From NCBI GenBank assembly GCA_024228355.1, contig JAAETN010000052.1, positions 1-38,395 on the forward strand: a stretch of DNA of 38,395 bases, in the 5' to 3' direction. The notes below the pieces were generated by a model, which worked only from the letters and a program-made list of their open reading frames with translations, was not told the origin of the DNA and searched no databases. Of this stretch, positions 6,797-17,391 are shown in pieces (position 1 is the stretch's first letter; each line of letters opens with the position of its first letter). Both the position numbers and the translations under genes were made by a program. The DNA is from Maribacter sp. GTDB lineage: Bacteria > Bacteroidota > Bacteroidia > Flavobacteriales > Flavobacteriaceae.

Positions 6797-7606
6797 ATGA
6801 AGCAAAAAATAGTTCTTATTACCGGTGGTTCATCGGGCATTGGAAAATCAATTGGTAATTACCTAACATCAAAAGGACACAAAGTTTATGGTACTACCCG
6901 AGATCTTAATAAGTATCCTGTTTTTGATGATTTTAAATTGTTGGAATTAGACGTTAGGGATACTAATACCATTGAATCGGCTGTGGCCCAACTCTTGGAT
7001 ATAGAAGGGAGACTGGATGTTTTGGTAAATAATGCGGGCGTCGGGATCACAGGGCCTATTGAAGAAACTCCCCATCAGGAAATAGTTAAAACCTTTGAGA
7101 CAAATTTTCATGGTCCCTTGCATTTGATTAAGGCCATTCTGCCCCAAATGCGGAAACAAGGTCATGGACTTATAATCAATATTACTTCTATAGCGGGGTA
7201 TATGGGCTTACCCTATCGCGGGATTTATTCGGCCACCAAAGGTGCTTTGGAGATTACAACAGAGGCGCTTCGAATGGAAATCAAGGATTTTGGTGTACAA
7301 ATGACCAATTTGGCGCCTGGTGATTTTGCAACGAATATTGCTTCCGGTCGATATCATGCACCAGTTTTGGATTACTCGCCCTATAAAGAGCCTTATGGAA
7401 ATACACTGAAGCTGATCAATGAAGATGTTTCAAAAGGAAATGATCCTATAGAGGTAGCTCTTATGGTAAATAAGATCATAAACACAAAAAAACCGAAGGT
7501 TCATTATAAGGTGGGATCCTTCATGCAAAAGTTCTCGCTTACCCTTAAAAATCTATTACCAGACAAAGTCTATGAGAAGCTATTGTTAAACCATTATAAA
7601 TTGTAA
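6797..7606 (+). CDS. Short-chain dehydrogenase/reductase (SDR, classical type)
   Basis: 269 residues, normal for a classical SDR. The cofactor motif TGGSSGIG lies at residues 9-16, the NNAG motif at 78-81, and the catalytic Ser131, Tyr144 and Lys148 (YSATK) are all present. There is an Arg in the TTRD segment after beta2, which often favours NADP(H). The tail (residues about 235-269) is basic and hydrophobic, as in sterol- or fatty-chain-type SDRs that touch membranes; the substrate cannot be read from the sequence. It starts 129 bases after the SRP RNA. A near-consensus box TTAATTTG (6781-6788) lies just before the ATG, so the leader may be very short. The transaldolase gene follows 63 bases later. 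Confidence 0.88.
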   Translation: MKQKIVLITGGSSGIGKSIGNYLTSKGHKVYGTTRDLNKYPVFDDFKLLELDVRDTNTIESAVAQLLDIEGRLDVLVNNAGVGITGPIEETPHQEIVKTFETNFHGPLHLIKAILPQMRKQGHGLIINITSIAGYMGLPYRGIYSATKGALEITTEALRMEIKDFGVQMTNLAPGDFATNIASGRYHAPVLDYSPYKEPYGNTLKLINEDVSKGNDPIEVALMVNKIINTKKPKVHYKVGSFMQKFSLTLKNLLPDKVYEKLLLNHYKL

Positions 7607-7611
7607 TTTTG
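7583..7611 (+). promoter_or_regulatory. Probable promoter of the transaldolase gene
   Basis: TAATTTTG (7604-7611) matches TAnnTTTG exactly and overlaps the stop codon of the SDR gene. TTG at 7583-7585 lies 18 bases upstream as a -33 element. Predicted transcription starts about 50 bases before the ATG at 7670. The gene can therefore be expressed apart from the SDR gene. Confidence 0.45.
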
Positions 7612-7669
7612 CTCGATTCGAAACGCATTAAGTACGCATAGATACAGAAACTAAATAACAAATAATTAC

Positions 7670-8323
7670 ATGAAATTTTTTATCGATACCGCCAATTTAG
7701 ATCAAATACGAGAAGCTCAGGAACTTGGGGTTTTGGATGGAGTAACAACCAACCCTTCTTTAATGGCTAAGGAAGGAATTACGGGTAGGAACAATATTCT
7801 TAAGCACTATGTTGACATCTGTAATATTGTTGATGGTGGAGTTTCTGCGGAAGTGATTGCAACGGAGTTTAAAGCTATGGTCAAAGAGGGCGAGGAATTG
7901 GCAGATCTTCACGATCAGATCGTTGTTAAGATTCCCATGATAAAAGACGGAGTAAAGGCATTAAAGTATTTGTCTGACAAAGATATTCGTACCAATTGTA
8001 CTTTAGTGTTTTCTGTAGGACAAGCTTTATTGGCTGCCAAAGCCGGGGCAACCTATGTTTCTCCTTTTATTGGAAGACTGGATGATATTTCGGCAGATGG
8101 TCTGAACTTAATTGCTGAAATTCGACATATTTATGACAACTATGCCTTTGATACACAAATATTGGCAGCTTCTATAAGACATACTATGCATATAATTGAT
8201 TGTGCAAAATTAGGAGCTGATGTGATGACCGGTCCACTTTCTGCTATTGAAGGCCTTTTAAAACACCCACTTACAGATAGCGGATTGGAAAAATTCTTAG
8301 CTGATTATAAAAAAGGTAACTAG
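7670..8323 (+). CDS. tal: Small transaldolase (TalC/FSA family), transaldolase-type active site
   Basis: 217 residues, the usual length of the short, decameric transaldolase family. The N-terminus MKFFIDTAN and the TTNPS motif (26-30) are typical. The Schiff-base lysine is Lys87 in VVKIP. Two positions separate true transaldolases from fructose-6-phosphate aldolases, and both are of transaldolase type here: Glu61 (SAEV, where E. coli FsaA has Gln) and Phe133 (SPFIGRLDD, where FsaA has Tyr). The enzyme should therefore move a dihydroxyacetone unit between sedoheptulose-7-P and glyceraldehyde-3-P in the pentose phosphate pathway. It stands alone, with its own probable promoter and a hairpin after it. 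Confidence 0.9.
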   Translation: MKFFIDTANLDQIREAQELGVLDGVTTNPSLMAKEGITGRNNILKHYVDICNIVDGGVSAEVIATEFKAMVKEGEELADLHDQIVVKIPMIKDGVKALKYLSDKDIRTNCTLVFSVGQALLAAKAGATYVSPFIGRLDDISADGLNLIAEIRHIYDNYAFDTQILAASIRHTMHIIDCAKLGADVMTGPLSAIEGLLKHPLTDSGLEKFLADYKKGN

Positions 8324-8352
8324 TTAAAAACTAATCCTTGGAAAGAGTTTGA

Positions 8353-8379
8353 AACCCGAAGACATTTTTTTTTCGGGTT
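8353..8379 (+). terminator. Hairpin terminator after the transaldolase gene
   Basis: Arms AACCCGAA (8353-8360) and TTCGGGTT (8372-8379) are perfect complements. The loop contains CATTTTTTT, and the following bases are ATTTATTATTTG. It lies 30 bases after the transaldolase stop and just before the stop of the opposing gene at 8385, so it separates two converging transcripts. Confidence 0.55.
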
Positions 8380-8384
8380 ATTTA

Positions 8385-9770
8385 TTATTTGAAGGAACGA
8401 TACATATCACCAAAAGCATCAACGATCATTTCATTTTCGGTAATTATACATTTGTTTAAATAATCTACAATGAGTGCTTTTTTCAATTCCTCAAAATTAT
8501 CTGCTCTATATTGGTTTGTAAAATTAAAACCTGCAGTTTGGGTCAAGACCTTCCAATCATCATTCTTGGTTTGAATATTGATTCCGACAAAATTATAATT
8601 GGGTTTTTTATGTGAAAGTTCCATTACGCGCTTAGACATGCTTTCCAAATGCTTTTTATTGGATCCCGACCAAAAGTAGAAGACGGTCTTTTTGTTTTTT
8701 GCGATATTTTGAAGGGAGACCTTTTCCCCATTAAAATCGGATACTACAATATTGGGTATTCTTTTATTAGGCTGGATGTTTCTTATACCTTCATAGAGAT
8801 CATCAATCTCATCAATATGCTTGTTATTGCCTGATAACGCATGAAATACCTCAATAAAAATCTTATTATTGGCCTCGGTATCATGAACTTTCAGTAAGTA
8901 GTCATAAGCGACATTCCGAAAAAGATTGTCCTTCAATTCTTTTTCTTCAACAAGACTATCAATAAGTTTTAATTTGTGCTTATTGAAGTGTAAATGGTTC
9001 TTGACCATTTTATCTTTAATATCACAGCCATAGGAACACGACATATATGCCAAATTCCCAAAATGGTTTACCATATATTCATAATAAGGCCTTAAATAGG
9101 TAAAGTCTTTATTGTTGTAAGTAAGGTTATTGCGATAGGTGTAGAATTCCTTGGATAATTTAGGGACCTCTTTTTTCTTGGATAGTCTCTTATGTCTAAA
9201 TGGATAACGTTCTTTAAAGGTTGCGTAGTTATAAACAATATTTGCCTTGGCAATTTGTGAAGCTTTTTCAGATAATGGTGATTCTAAGGTCAATTCCTTT
9301 AATAATCCAATTTTTAATTTTTCCAATGAATCGATTTTTCTACTAAAATCTTCTGGTTCTAAACTGTATAGCCTATCAATATGATTTTTTTCACCCTCAT
9401 TCGCCAAGAAGATTTCCATCATAAAATTATTGACTTCCTCTCCAGTTCCAGAAAAAACAAGGGATTCATCAAAATCAACGGTATTTAGTCTAATCAAGAG
9501 ACTGTCTCCTTTTTCAAGATGAACATATTGGTACTCTGGGGCGTGCTTAAAATGGTAAAGACCATTTTCAATGGAATCCAACTTAAAAGAAAACATATTA
9601 TTTACGTCCAGGGCTGAAGAATCAATAACAACATCGCCCTTATAAAGAACGACATGCTCGCTGGTAGGATTGACAATTTCCCCGCTAAAAAAAACATTGG
9701 GGGAATTTTTTTTGCTTTCAGCGCAACCTGCCAATATGAAAAGAGAAAGATATAGTAATTTTTTATTCAT
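8385..9770 (-). CDS. Lipoprotein with DUF4369-like region and Cys-less thioredoxin fold
   Basis: I place the start at the ATG at 9770 (461 residues); a further in-frame ATG at 9809 would put 13 residues before an otherwise normal lipoprotein signal (MNKKLLYLS..LAGC, lipidated Cys16). Residues about 25-110 resemble the DUF4369 beta domain found at the start of TlpA-like proteins of Bacteroidetes (FFSGEIVNPTSEHVVLYKGDVV). A helical middle follows, and from about 335 a thioredoxin-like domain (PNIVVSDFNGEKVSLQNIA, then KTVFYFWSGS). Where TlpA proteins have WxxxCxxC this protein reads FWSGSNKKH, so both redox cysteines are missing. It is probably a non-redox thioredoxin-fold envelope protein; its role is unknown. 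Confidence 0.75.
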   Translation of the reverse strand: MNKKLLYLSLFILAGCAESKKNSPNVFFSGEIVNPTSEHVVLYKGDVVIDSSALDVNNMFSFKLDSIENGLYHFKHAPEYQYVHLEKGDSLLIRLNTVDFDESLVFSGTGEEVNNFMMEIFLANEGEKNHIDRLYSLEPEDFSRKIDSLEKLKIGLLKELTLESPLSEKASQIAKANIVYNYATFKERYPFRHKRLSKKKEVPKLSKEFYTYRNNLTYNNKDFTYLRPYYEYMVNHFGNLAYMSCSYGCDIKDKMVKNHLHFNKHKLKLIDSLVEEKELKDNLFRNVAYDYLLKVHDTEANNKIFIEVFHALSGNNKHIDEIDDLYEGIRNIQPNKRIPNIVVSDFNGEKVSLQNIAKNKKTVFYFWSGSNKKHLESMSKRVMELSHKKPNYNFVGINIQTKNDDWKVLTQTAGFNFTNQYRADNFEELKKALIVDYLNKCIITENEMIVDAFGDMYRSFK

Positions 9771-9831
9771 ATAAACACATCTCCTATAGTAACGAGTAAA
9801 ATTAAGCATCCCATATAGTCTATCCTGTTAA

Positions 9832-11577
<1,746 letters not shown>

Positions 11578-11603
11578 TTGAAATCGTCCCAAATGCTCAC
11601 ATT

Positions 11604-12743
11604 ATGAAGACCTACAGCATTATTTATGCACTTTTGGCATTGGTAGTTATTGGCTGTAGTGAATCGAGCGATTCCCAACTTATCGAAGAAATCGAAGAAA
11701 AAGAGAATTTCTTTAATGCCGATTATATTCTTCTACAAGAAAGTAGTGGTGTTCTCTCAGCCCAACTTTTAAAAAGTAGCGAAACTAGGATTGATTTAAG
11801 CCCAGCGGAAAGTACATTCTCCGATGTTCCCTATTCCGATATTTTATTTTCTAAAGAGTCTATTTTTGCCAATTATACAAAATTGACTGATTGCAGTGGA
11901 CAAGTGACCATTCATGATTTTAGTGATGACACATCGAATATTGTAACTGTTTTTAATGATTTGATTGATTGTAACCTATCTGTAACATCTATTGCCGTTG
12001 AATCTAATAAGCTATATATTTCTTATGTTTTGGAAGAGACTTCCAAAATCAACACATATTTTGTTCGTGCTATTGATCTACCTACCTCAGAAGATAATTT
12101 TATCGATGTTGAGTTAGATAAAAAACCATTGGATATGGTATTTACAAATAATCGATTATTTGTTTTGACCATTGACCTAGAAATTACAGATGAGAATTCT
12201 CTTTCAGTCATCGAAGGTGCTAGTACCACCGTGATTCATGAAATTAATCTGGGGTATGATGTTGAACAGATTTTTGCAGATACGAACCAGAACATGATAA
12301 TTTCGTATCAAGAATTGCACACAGTCTTAAACACAAGTACAATAGGTGTTCAATACATTGGTTATGAAGATGGAAAGGAGCCTATGTTCTATGATTCCAA
12401 TTTCAATTGTTTTGATGATCAAGGTAGACTATTCTATAAAAGACCTAATGACGATGATATACACTTAAATATTCCCGCCATTTATGATTTTGGGAATAAC
12501 TTGGCCATCTTATATTTCTATGAAAATTTCTTGACCCCATCACAATTGGAGTTTGAATATAAAATAGGGGATACCACAATGGTTGGTTATGATGATGCAA
12601 ATAGTATAATGCTAGTAGGATACCAAAAAACCGATGACGAAAGCAAAGGTGGACTACTGAGAATTCAATTGGAGCCAACACCTGAATTATTGGATAATCT
12701 TGATTTAAATGGTGTTCCTCATCAAATTGTTTATCAAAAATAA
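11604..12743 (+). CDS. Lipoprotein of unknown function, propeller-like
   Basis: 379 residues. The signal peptide ends in the lipobox VIGC (Cys18), followed by an acidic low-complexity spacer (SESSDSQLIEEIEEKEN) that would hold the body away from the membrane. The rest is strand-rich, with repeated segments of the type 'observed value, then display' (LYISYVLEET, LFVLTIDLEI, MIISYQEL, LAILYFYENF, IMLVGYQKTDD). That rhythm suggests a beta-propeller, but I recognise no named family. Four or more Cys (TDCSG, DLIDCNL, FNCFDD) could pair outside the cytoplasm. It lies 26 bases after the ABC-F gene on the same strand and may be transcribed with it. Confidence 0.75.
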   Translation: MKTYSIIYALLALVVIGCSESSDSQLIEEIEEKENFFNADYILLQESSGVLSAQLLKSSETRIDLSPAESTFSDVPYSDILFSKESIFANYTKLTDCSGQVTIHDFSDDTSNIVTVFNDLIDCNLSVTSIAVESNKLYISYVLEETSKINTYFVRAIDLPTSEDNFIDVELDKKPLDMVFTNNRLFVLTIDLEITDENSLSVIEGASTTVIHEINLGYDVEQIFADTNQNMIISYQELHTVLNTSTIGVQYIGYEDGKEPMFYDSNFNCFDDQGRLFYKRPNDDDIHLNIPAIYDFGNNLAILYFYENFLTPSQLEFEYKIGDTTMVGYDDANSIMLVGYQKTDDESKGGLLRIQLEPTPELLDNLDLNGVPHQIVYQK

Positions 12744-12764
12744 TTCATTTAAGAGTCAAACATT

Positions 12765-12804
12765 AAAGTACCTAAGCTTTCATTTTTATCTGATCTAGTA
12801 CTTT
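12765..12804 (+). terminator. Weak hairpin after the propeller-like lipoprotein
   Basis: Arms AAAGTAC (12765-12771) and GTACTTT (12798-12804) enclose a 26-base loop that contains CATTTTT. The right arm runs into a run of T. It lies 22 bases after the stop codon. The long loop makes it a weak candidate. Confidence 0.35.
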
Positions 12805-13033
12805 TTCTATATTGGTTCTTTCCAAAAACATACTATTTCAATTGGTATAATCTAAAATTTAGACAAATTAATTATTTACATAATTCAGAGGTTTGAAGTT
12901 CAAATGTTAATATAATGTTAAAATCTATGAACTGCACTATTTAACAGGGTTTTGAAAATATATAAATTGTATATTGTCGATGATTCGATACCGTTTATCG
13001 GATTATTATTATCAAGCCCTTAATAGAACCTAA

Positions 13034-13609
13034 ATGAATTGTTACATACCCCAGGTGGCTTTGCTCACCTTTTTTTTGACCGTTTTTGTCTCAGCCCAAG
13101 ATCGTTTTTCAAGTTCAGAAAGTAAATTCCTCGCGATGGATATTGAAAAATCCATTATTTCCAACACAGAAAATTCAAAAAATCATACCACCTTATCAGC
13201 TGCGATGAAAGCCACTGATTTAGATAAGATTTTAAGTCATGATGGTCCCTTTACTGTTTTTGCACCATCAGATAGTGCGTTCAACGAATTATTTTCAAAG
13301 ACTTCCTCTGACCTTCTTGATCCAGAGAATAAAGAAGAATTAAAGGCACTTTTAAGATATCATATTATTGCAGGTGAGTTTACAGCTTCAAAAATCTTGA
13401 AAGCAATGTGTAGTGGCAATGGCAAAGCAGTTTTTACCACTGTCCAAGGTGAGGTACTAACAGCTACCTTGAATGGAATAGATATAATATTGACCGACAA
13501 TTTTGGAAATTGCGCTAAGATAATTTCCGCGGATGCAAACCAATGTAATGGTGTAATCCACGAAATAGACAGTGTTATCTTGCCAAAGAGAATTAGTTTA
13601 TTACCTTAG
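13034..13609 (+). CDS. Secreted fasciclin (FAS1) domain protein
   Basis: 191 residues. It has an N-terminal signal peptide with cleavage around VSAQ (residues about 19-22). One FAS1 domain spans about 55-185, with both conserved boxes: GPFTVFAPSDSAFNEL (H1 region) and the end VIHEIDSVILP (H2 region), linked by LKALLRYHIIAGEF. FAS1 domains mediate adhesion or carbohydrate binding at the cell surface. Two Cys (AMCSGNG, GNCAKI) and a third (NQCNG) are unusual for a minimal FAS1 and could form a disulfide. The upstream gap of 290 bases (12744-13033) holds no gene that I can see. The last 9 bases overlap the 3' end of pheT, which runs the opposite way. Confidence 0.88.
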   Translation: MNCYIPQVALLTFFLTVFVSAQDRFSSSESKFLAMDIEKSIISNTENSKNHTTLSAAMKATDLDKILSHDGPFTVFAPSDSAFNELFSKTSSDLLDPENKEELKALLRYHIIAGEFTASKILKAMCSGNGKAVFTTVQGEVLTATLNGIDIILTDNFGNCAKIISADANQCNGVIHEIDSVILPKRISLLP

Positions 13610-16027
13610 TTCGGCACCTAATTCTTTCTCATACTTCTGCTGAAGTTTCGACATTATTTTATCTATCTGTTTGTCTGTAAGCGTACTTTTGTCATCTTGC
13701 AAAGTAAAACTTACGGCGTATGATTTCTTGCCTTTGGGCAATTTATTCCCGGTATACACATCGAATAAATTCACTTTGGTCAATAAATTTCGTTCTGTCT
13801 GAAATGCAATATCATGTATTTCCTTAAAATTGACCGATTCATCAAGCAGCAAGGCGAAATCTCTTTTTACTTCAGGATATTTGGGAATAGACATGAATTT
13901 TATTTCAGTTTTAGGTACAAGGTCAATGATAATATCCCAATTAAAATCGGCGTATAAGACTTCTTGCTTGACATCAAACTTTTTGGTCAGGGATTTATTG
14001 ACGACACCAAATTCCACTAGTTTCTTCTTCTTGGACACCAATGATAATCCTTCAGATAACAATGTGCCTTCAGATGCTCGGGAACTGAAGCTGGAAATGC
14101 CTAATCGTTTTAAGAGGTTCTCAACAACCGATTTGAAAAAGAAGAAGTCAGTTTGCTTTGCCGGCGAAGCCCAACCTGCACTGTTCCTATTTCCGGTAGC
14201 CAAAAGGCATAAATGTTTATTCTCGACACGTTTATCACTAAAATTATGATAGGTTTTTCCAAATTCGAAAAATCTAAGGTTTTGGTTTTTACGGTTAATG
14301 TTATATGATATAGTCTCTAATCCATTCAAAATCATTGTCTGTCGCATTGCAGATAAATCTGTGCTCAAAGGATTGAGCATGACAACAGACTGTTCAACAT
14401 TCAAATCATCAACCAAGGCAATATTATCTGGGGATGTAAGACTATTGGTCATTATTTCATGAAAACCCCTTGATGCCAGGAAATCACCAATTCTATCTTG
14501 TAATTTATAATCTTCGAATTTTGAAATAGGAGCAATAGAGGCGTTCAGTTTTTCTTTAAAGGCTACATTGTTGTATCCATAAACCCTCAAGATTTCTTCG
14601 ATTACATCTACTTCACGTTGTACATCAACCCTATAAGAAGGTATGACCAGGCCCATGCCGGCTTCTGTTACATTTTTCACTTTAATTTCTAGTGAAGCCA
14701 GAATAGATTTAATGGTATCTCTCGGTATTTCCTGACCTATCAGTTTATATATCTTATCAAATGTTAAGAAAACCTGATAGTCATTTTTCTTGTTAGGATA
14801 TAGATCCACAATATCGGACGTAATATCACCTCCCGTAATTTCATTTATGAGAAGTGCAGCTCTTTTTAGGCAATATTCCACATTGCTAATGTCAATGCCT
14901 CGCTCAAACCTGAATGAAGCATCAGTATTTAAACCGTGTCTTTTTGCTGTTTTACGAATAGAAATAGGGTCGAAGTAGGCACTTTCCAAGAAAATTGCTT
15001 TGGTATCCTCTGTTACTCCAGTATTTATCCCCCCAAAAACCCCGGCAATACACATTGGTTTTTCACCATCGCAGATCATTAGATCCTCCTCATGTAACTC
15101 TCTTTCAATACCATCCAAGGTCATAAACCTTGTACCTTTTGGAAGTGTTTTAACGACGACCTTTTTGCCAAATATCCTATCTGCATCAAATGCATGCAAA
15201 GGCTGACCCATTTCGTGCAATACATAATTGGTTGCATCCACCACATTGTTGATTGGACTTAGCCCTATTGCCTTTAGTCTATCTAATAACCAATTTGGTG
15301 AAGGCTGTACAATTAAATTGCTAATTGTCACACCACAATATCTAGGGGCCAATGCATTATCTTCAACAGATACATCCAACTTTAATGATCTATCAGTAAT
15401 GTTAAAATGACTTGTTGATGGGGTTATCAACTCTATTTCCAATTCTTTTTGTTTAAGTCCTGCCTTTAAATCTCGCGCTACACCGTAATGGCTCATCGCA
15501 TCTGCTCTATTGGGAGTTAATCCAATTTCAAAAACCTCATCGCTTTCCAGCTCAAAAACCTCGCCACAGGGCGTTCCGGTTTTTAGTGAATCACTCAAGA
15601 CCATAATACCATCATGACTATCACCAAGACCTAATTCATCTTCCGCGCAAATCATACCATGACTTTCTTCCCCGCGAATTTTACCTTTCTTAATGGTCCA
15701 TGACTCTCCTTCCTTTGTATAGAGTGTGGTGCCTATTGTAGCAACCGGAACTTTTTGTCCCTTGGCTACATTGGGCGCCCCACAAACAATTTGTACGGCA
15801 TGTTCCTGACCAATATCCACGGTGGTTAACTTAAGCCGGTCAGCATTGGGATGCTGTTCACAGGTAAGTACTTCCCCAACCACAACACCCTTGAGAGCTC
15901 CTTTAACAGTCTCATATGGCATAATGCCTTCAACTTCCAACCCCAAATCGGTCAAAAGTTCAGCGGTCTGTTTTGAGTCCCAATCTATCTTGAGGAATTG
16001 TTTTAACCAGTTGTAAGAAATGTTCAT
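13601..16027 (-). CDS. pheT: Phenylalanine--tRNA ligase beta subunit
   Basis: 808 residues, full length for bacterial PheT. The domains are in the normal order. The N-terminus MNISYNWLKQFL leads into an EMAP-II-like tRNA-binding domain (about 40-150, with HPNADRLKLTTVDIG and IVCGAPNV). The B3/B4 editing module follows (about 210-400, with NNVVDATNYVLHEMGQPLHAFD). Next come B5 (about 405-480), the inactive catalytic-like core, and a ferredoxin-fold anticodon-binding domain at about 715-808 (PKYPEVKRDFALLLDESV, then SFTLQDDKSTLTD). It works with PheS, which is not in this window. The ATG at 16027 is 131 bases from the divergent lipoprotein gene, and a long inverted repeat lies in that gap. Confidence 0.98.
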   Translation of the reverse strand: MNISYNWLKQFLKIDWDSKQTAELLTDLGLEVEGIMPYETVKGALKGVVVGEVLTCEQHPNADRLKLTTVDIGQEHAVQIVCGAPNVAKGQKVPVATIGTTLYTKEGESWTIKKGKIRGEESHGMICAEDELGLGDSHDGIMVLSDSLKTGTPCGEVFELESDEVFEIGLTPNRADAMSHYGVARDLKAGLKQKELEIELITPSTSHFNITDRSLKLDVSVEDNALAPRYCGVTISNLIVQPSPNWLLDRLKAIGLSPINNVVDATNYVLHEMGQPLHAFDADRIFGKKVVVKTLPKGTRFMTLDGIERELHEEDLMICDGEKPMCIAGVFGGINTGVTEDTKAIFLESAYFDPISIRKTAKRHGLNTDASFRFERGIDISNVEYCLKRAALLINEITGGDITSDIVDLYPNKKNDYQVFLTFDKIYKLIGQEIPRDTIKSILASLEIKVKNVTEAGMGLVIPSYRVDVQREVDVIEEILRVYGYNNVAFKEKLNASIAPISKFEDYKLQDRIGDFLASRGFHEIMTNSLTSPDNIALVDDLNVEQSVVMLNPLSTDLSAMRQTMILNGLETISYNINRKNQNLRFFEFGKTYHNFSDKRVENKHLCLLATGNRNSAGWASPAKQTDFFFFKSVVENLLKRLGISSFSSRASEGTLLSEGLSLVSKKKKLVEFGVVNKSLTKKFDVKQEVLYADFNWDIIIDLVPKTEIKFMSIPKYPEVKRDFALLLDESVNFKEIHDIAFQTERNLLTKVNLFDVYTGNKLPKGKKSYAVSFTLQDDKSTLTDKQIDKIMSKLQQKYEKELGAELR

Positions 16028-16065
16028 TGGTTGTATTTAAAGCTGGTAAAGATAAAACAATGAAG

Positions 16066-16101
16066 TAAGACATTCAATACTGTTTCAATTGAAATGTCTT
16101 A
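16066..16101. repeat. Long inverted repeat in the pheT leader/promoter region
   Basis: The arms TAAGACATTCAAT (16066-16078) and ATTGAAATGTCTTA (16088-16101) pair along 13 bases with a single one-base bulge, around a 9-base loop. The repeat lies 39-74 bases upstream of the pheT start and 58-93 bases before the divergent lipoprotein gene. It could be a leader hairpin in pheT mRNA or a binding site shared by both genes. Confidence 0.7.
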
Positions 16102-16158
16102 ATTATTTCATGTAAGTTTATATACGTTACTTCGATAAGGACTAATAAAATCGAATAT

Positions 16159-17382
16159 ATGCGAAAATTTGGAATACTTATAGCGATTGCAGTTTTGTTT
16201 TCGTCATGTGGTAAATCAAAAGCCCGAATCTTGTCAGAAGGGATTTGGCTTGCCGAATTGGAAGTGCTTGATAATGAAATTCTGCCTTTTAACTTCGAGC
16301 TAAAGAAGAATGATGCTGGGCAATTGTTGATTGAAATCTTGAATGCCGAGGAGGTAATCAGTATTGAGGAAGTCTCAATAAACAGGGATTCGATTTTAAT
16401 AAAAGCCCCTGCTTTTGAGGGTTATATAACAGGTACATTCACAGAAACCTCAATCCAGGGTGAATTTATAAAGGAAAGCTTGGATCGAATAGTACCGTTT
16501 AAGGCTACTTTTGGTAAAGAGGAACGATTTAGAGCTGAATTCAAACCACAAATCAATGTTTCAGGAATTTGGGAAACTGAGTTTAGCCCCAATACCGAGA
16601 ATAGTTATTTTGCAAAGGGTATTTTCACACAAAACGAAAATAAGGTCACAGGTACTTTCAGGACCAATACTGGTGATTATCGGTATTTAGATGGGATTAT
16701 TGATGGTGATAGAATGAAAGTATCGACCTTTGATGGGGCACACGCTTTTTTATTCACGGCGAAAGTCACTGATACAAGCTTAATTGGAACCTTCTATTCT
16801 GGAAATCATTTTAAAAAACCGTTCATTGCGAAACGAAATGAAAGTTTTGAATTGCCTGACGCTGACTCGTTGACTTTTTTGAACCCCGGTTACGAGAAAT
16901 TGGCATTTTCATTTCCCGATACCAATGGCACTATGGTTTCCTTGGATGATCCCCAATTTAAAAACAAAGCGGTAATTGTGCAGATAATGGGTACATGGTG
17001 TCCTAACTGTCTGGATGAAGCGAAATTTTTCGTCAACTATTTGAAAGATAATCCGAACCTCGATGTCACAGTTGTTGCTTTGGCCTTTGAGTATGCTAAA
17101 ACAAAGGAGAAAGCTTTTAAAAGCATCGATAGATTAAAGTCTGCAATTGGAGTGGACTATCCTATTCTATTAGCTCAATTTGGGACTTCGAATAAAAAAA
17201 AGGCGCAGGAAAAGTTACCCATGTTGAATCACGTACTTTCTTATCCAACTACTATATTTATTGATAAAAATGATAAGGTTAGAAAAATTCATACTGGTTT
17301 TAATGGCCCTGCAACTGGAGCTAAGTATGAAGTCTTTAAAAATGAATTTGATGAATTTGTGAAGTTGTTGGCAGGTGAGTAA
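16159..17382 (+). CDS. TlpA-family thioredoxin-like lipoprotein
   Basis: 407 residues. The lipobox FSSC puts the lipidated Cys at residue 17. Residues about 25-230 form two beta-rich repeats (compare ISEGIWLAELEV..GTFTETSIQGEF with VSGIWETEFSP..VTGTFRTN), each a lipocalin-like or DUF4369-like sheet. Residues about 245-405 form an AhpC/TSA-TlpA thioredoxin domain, with the redox pair Cys281 and Cys284 in TWCPNC and the cis-Pro loop at SYPTTIFID. It should reduce or isomerise disulfides, or support cytochrome maturation, on the outer face of a membrane. It converges on leuB with only 9 bases between their stops, and no hairpin fits there. Confidence 0.9.
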   Translation: MRKFGILIAIAVLFSSCGKSKARILSEGIWLAELEVLDNEILPFNFELKKNDAGQLLIEILNAEEVISIEEVSINRDSILIKAPAFEGYITGTFTETSIQGEFIKESLDRIVPFKATFGKEERFRAEFKPQINVSGIWETEFSPNTENSYFAKGIFTQNENKVTGTFRTNTGDYRYLDGIIDGDRMKVSTFDGAHAFLFTAKVTDTSLIGTFYSGNHFKKPFIAKRNESFELPDADSLTFLNPGYEKLAFSFPDTNGTMVSLDDPQFKNKAVIVQIMGTWCPNCLDEAKFFVNYLKDNPNLDVTVVALAFEYAKTKEKAFKSIDRLKSAIGVDYPILLAQFGTSNKKKAQEKLPMLNHVLSYPTTIFIDKNDKVRKIHTGFNGPATGAKYEVFKNEFDEFVKLLAGE

Positions 17383-17391
17383 TGCCGAACA

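Noticed and set aside
13830-14249. 139-codon plus-strand open frame
   Set aside because: It is antisense to the C-terminal half of pheT, whose protein motifs are unambiguous.
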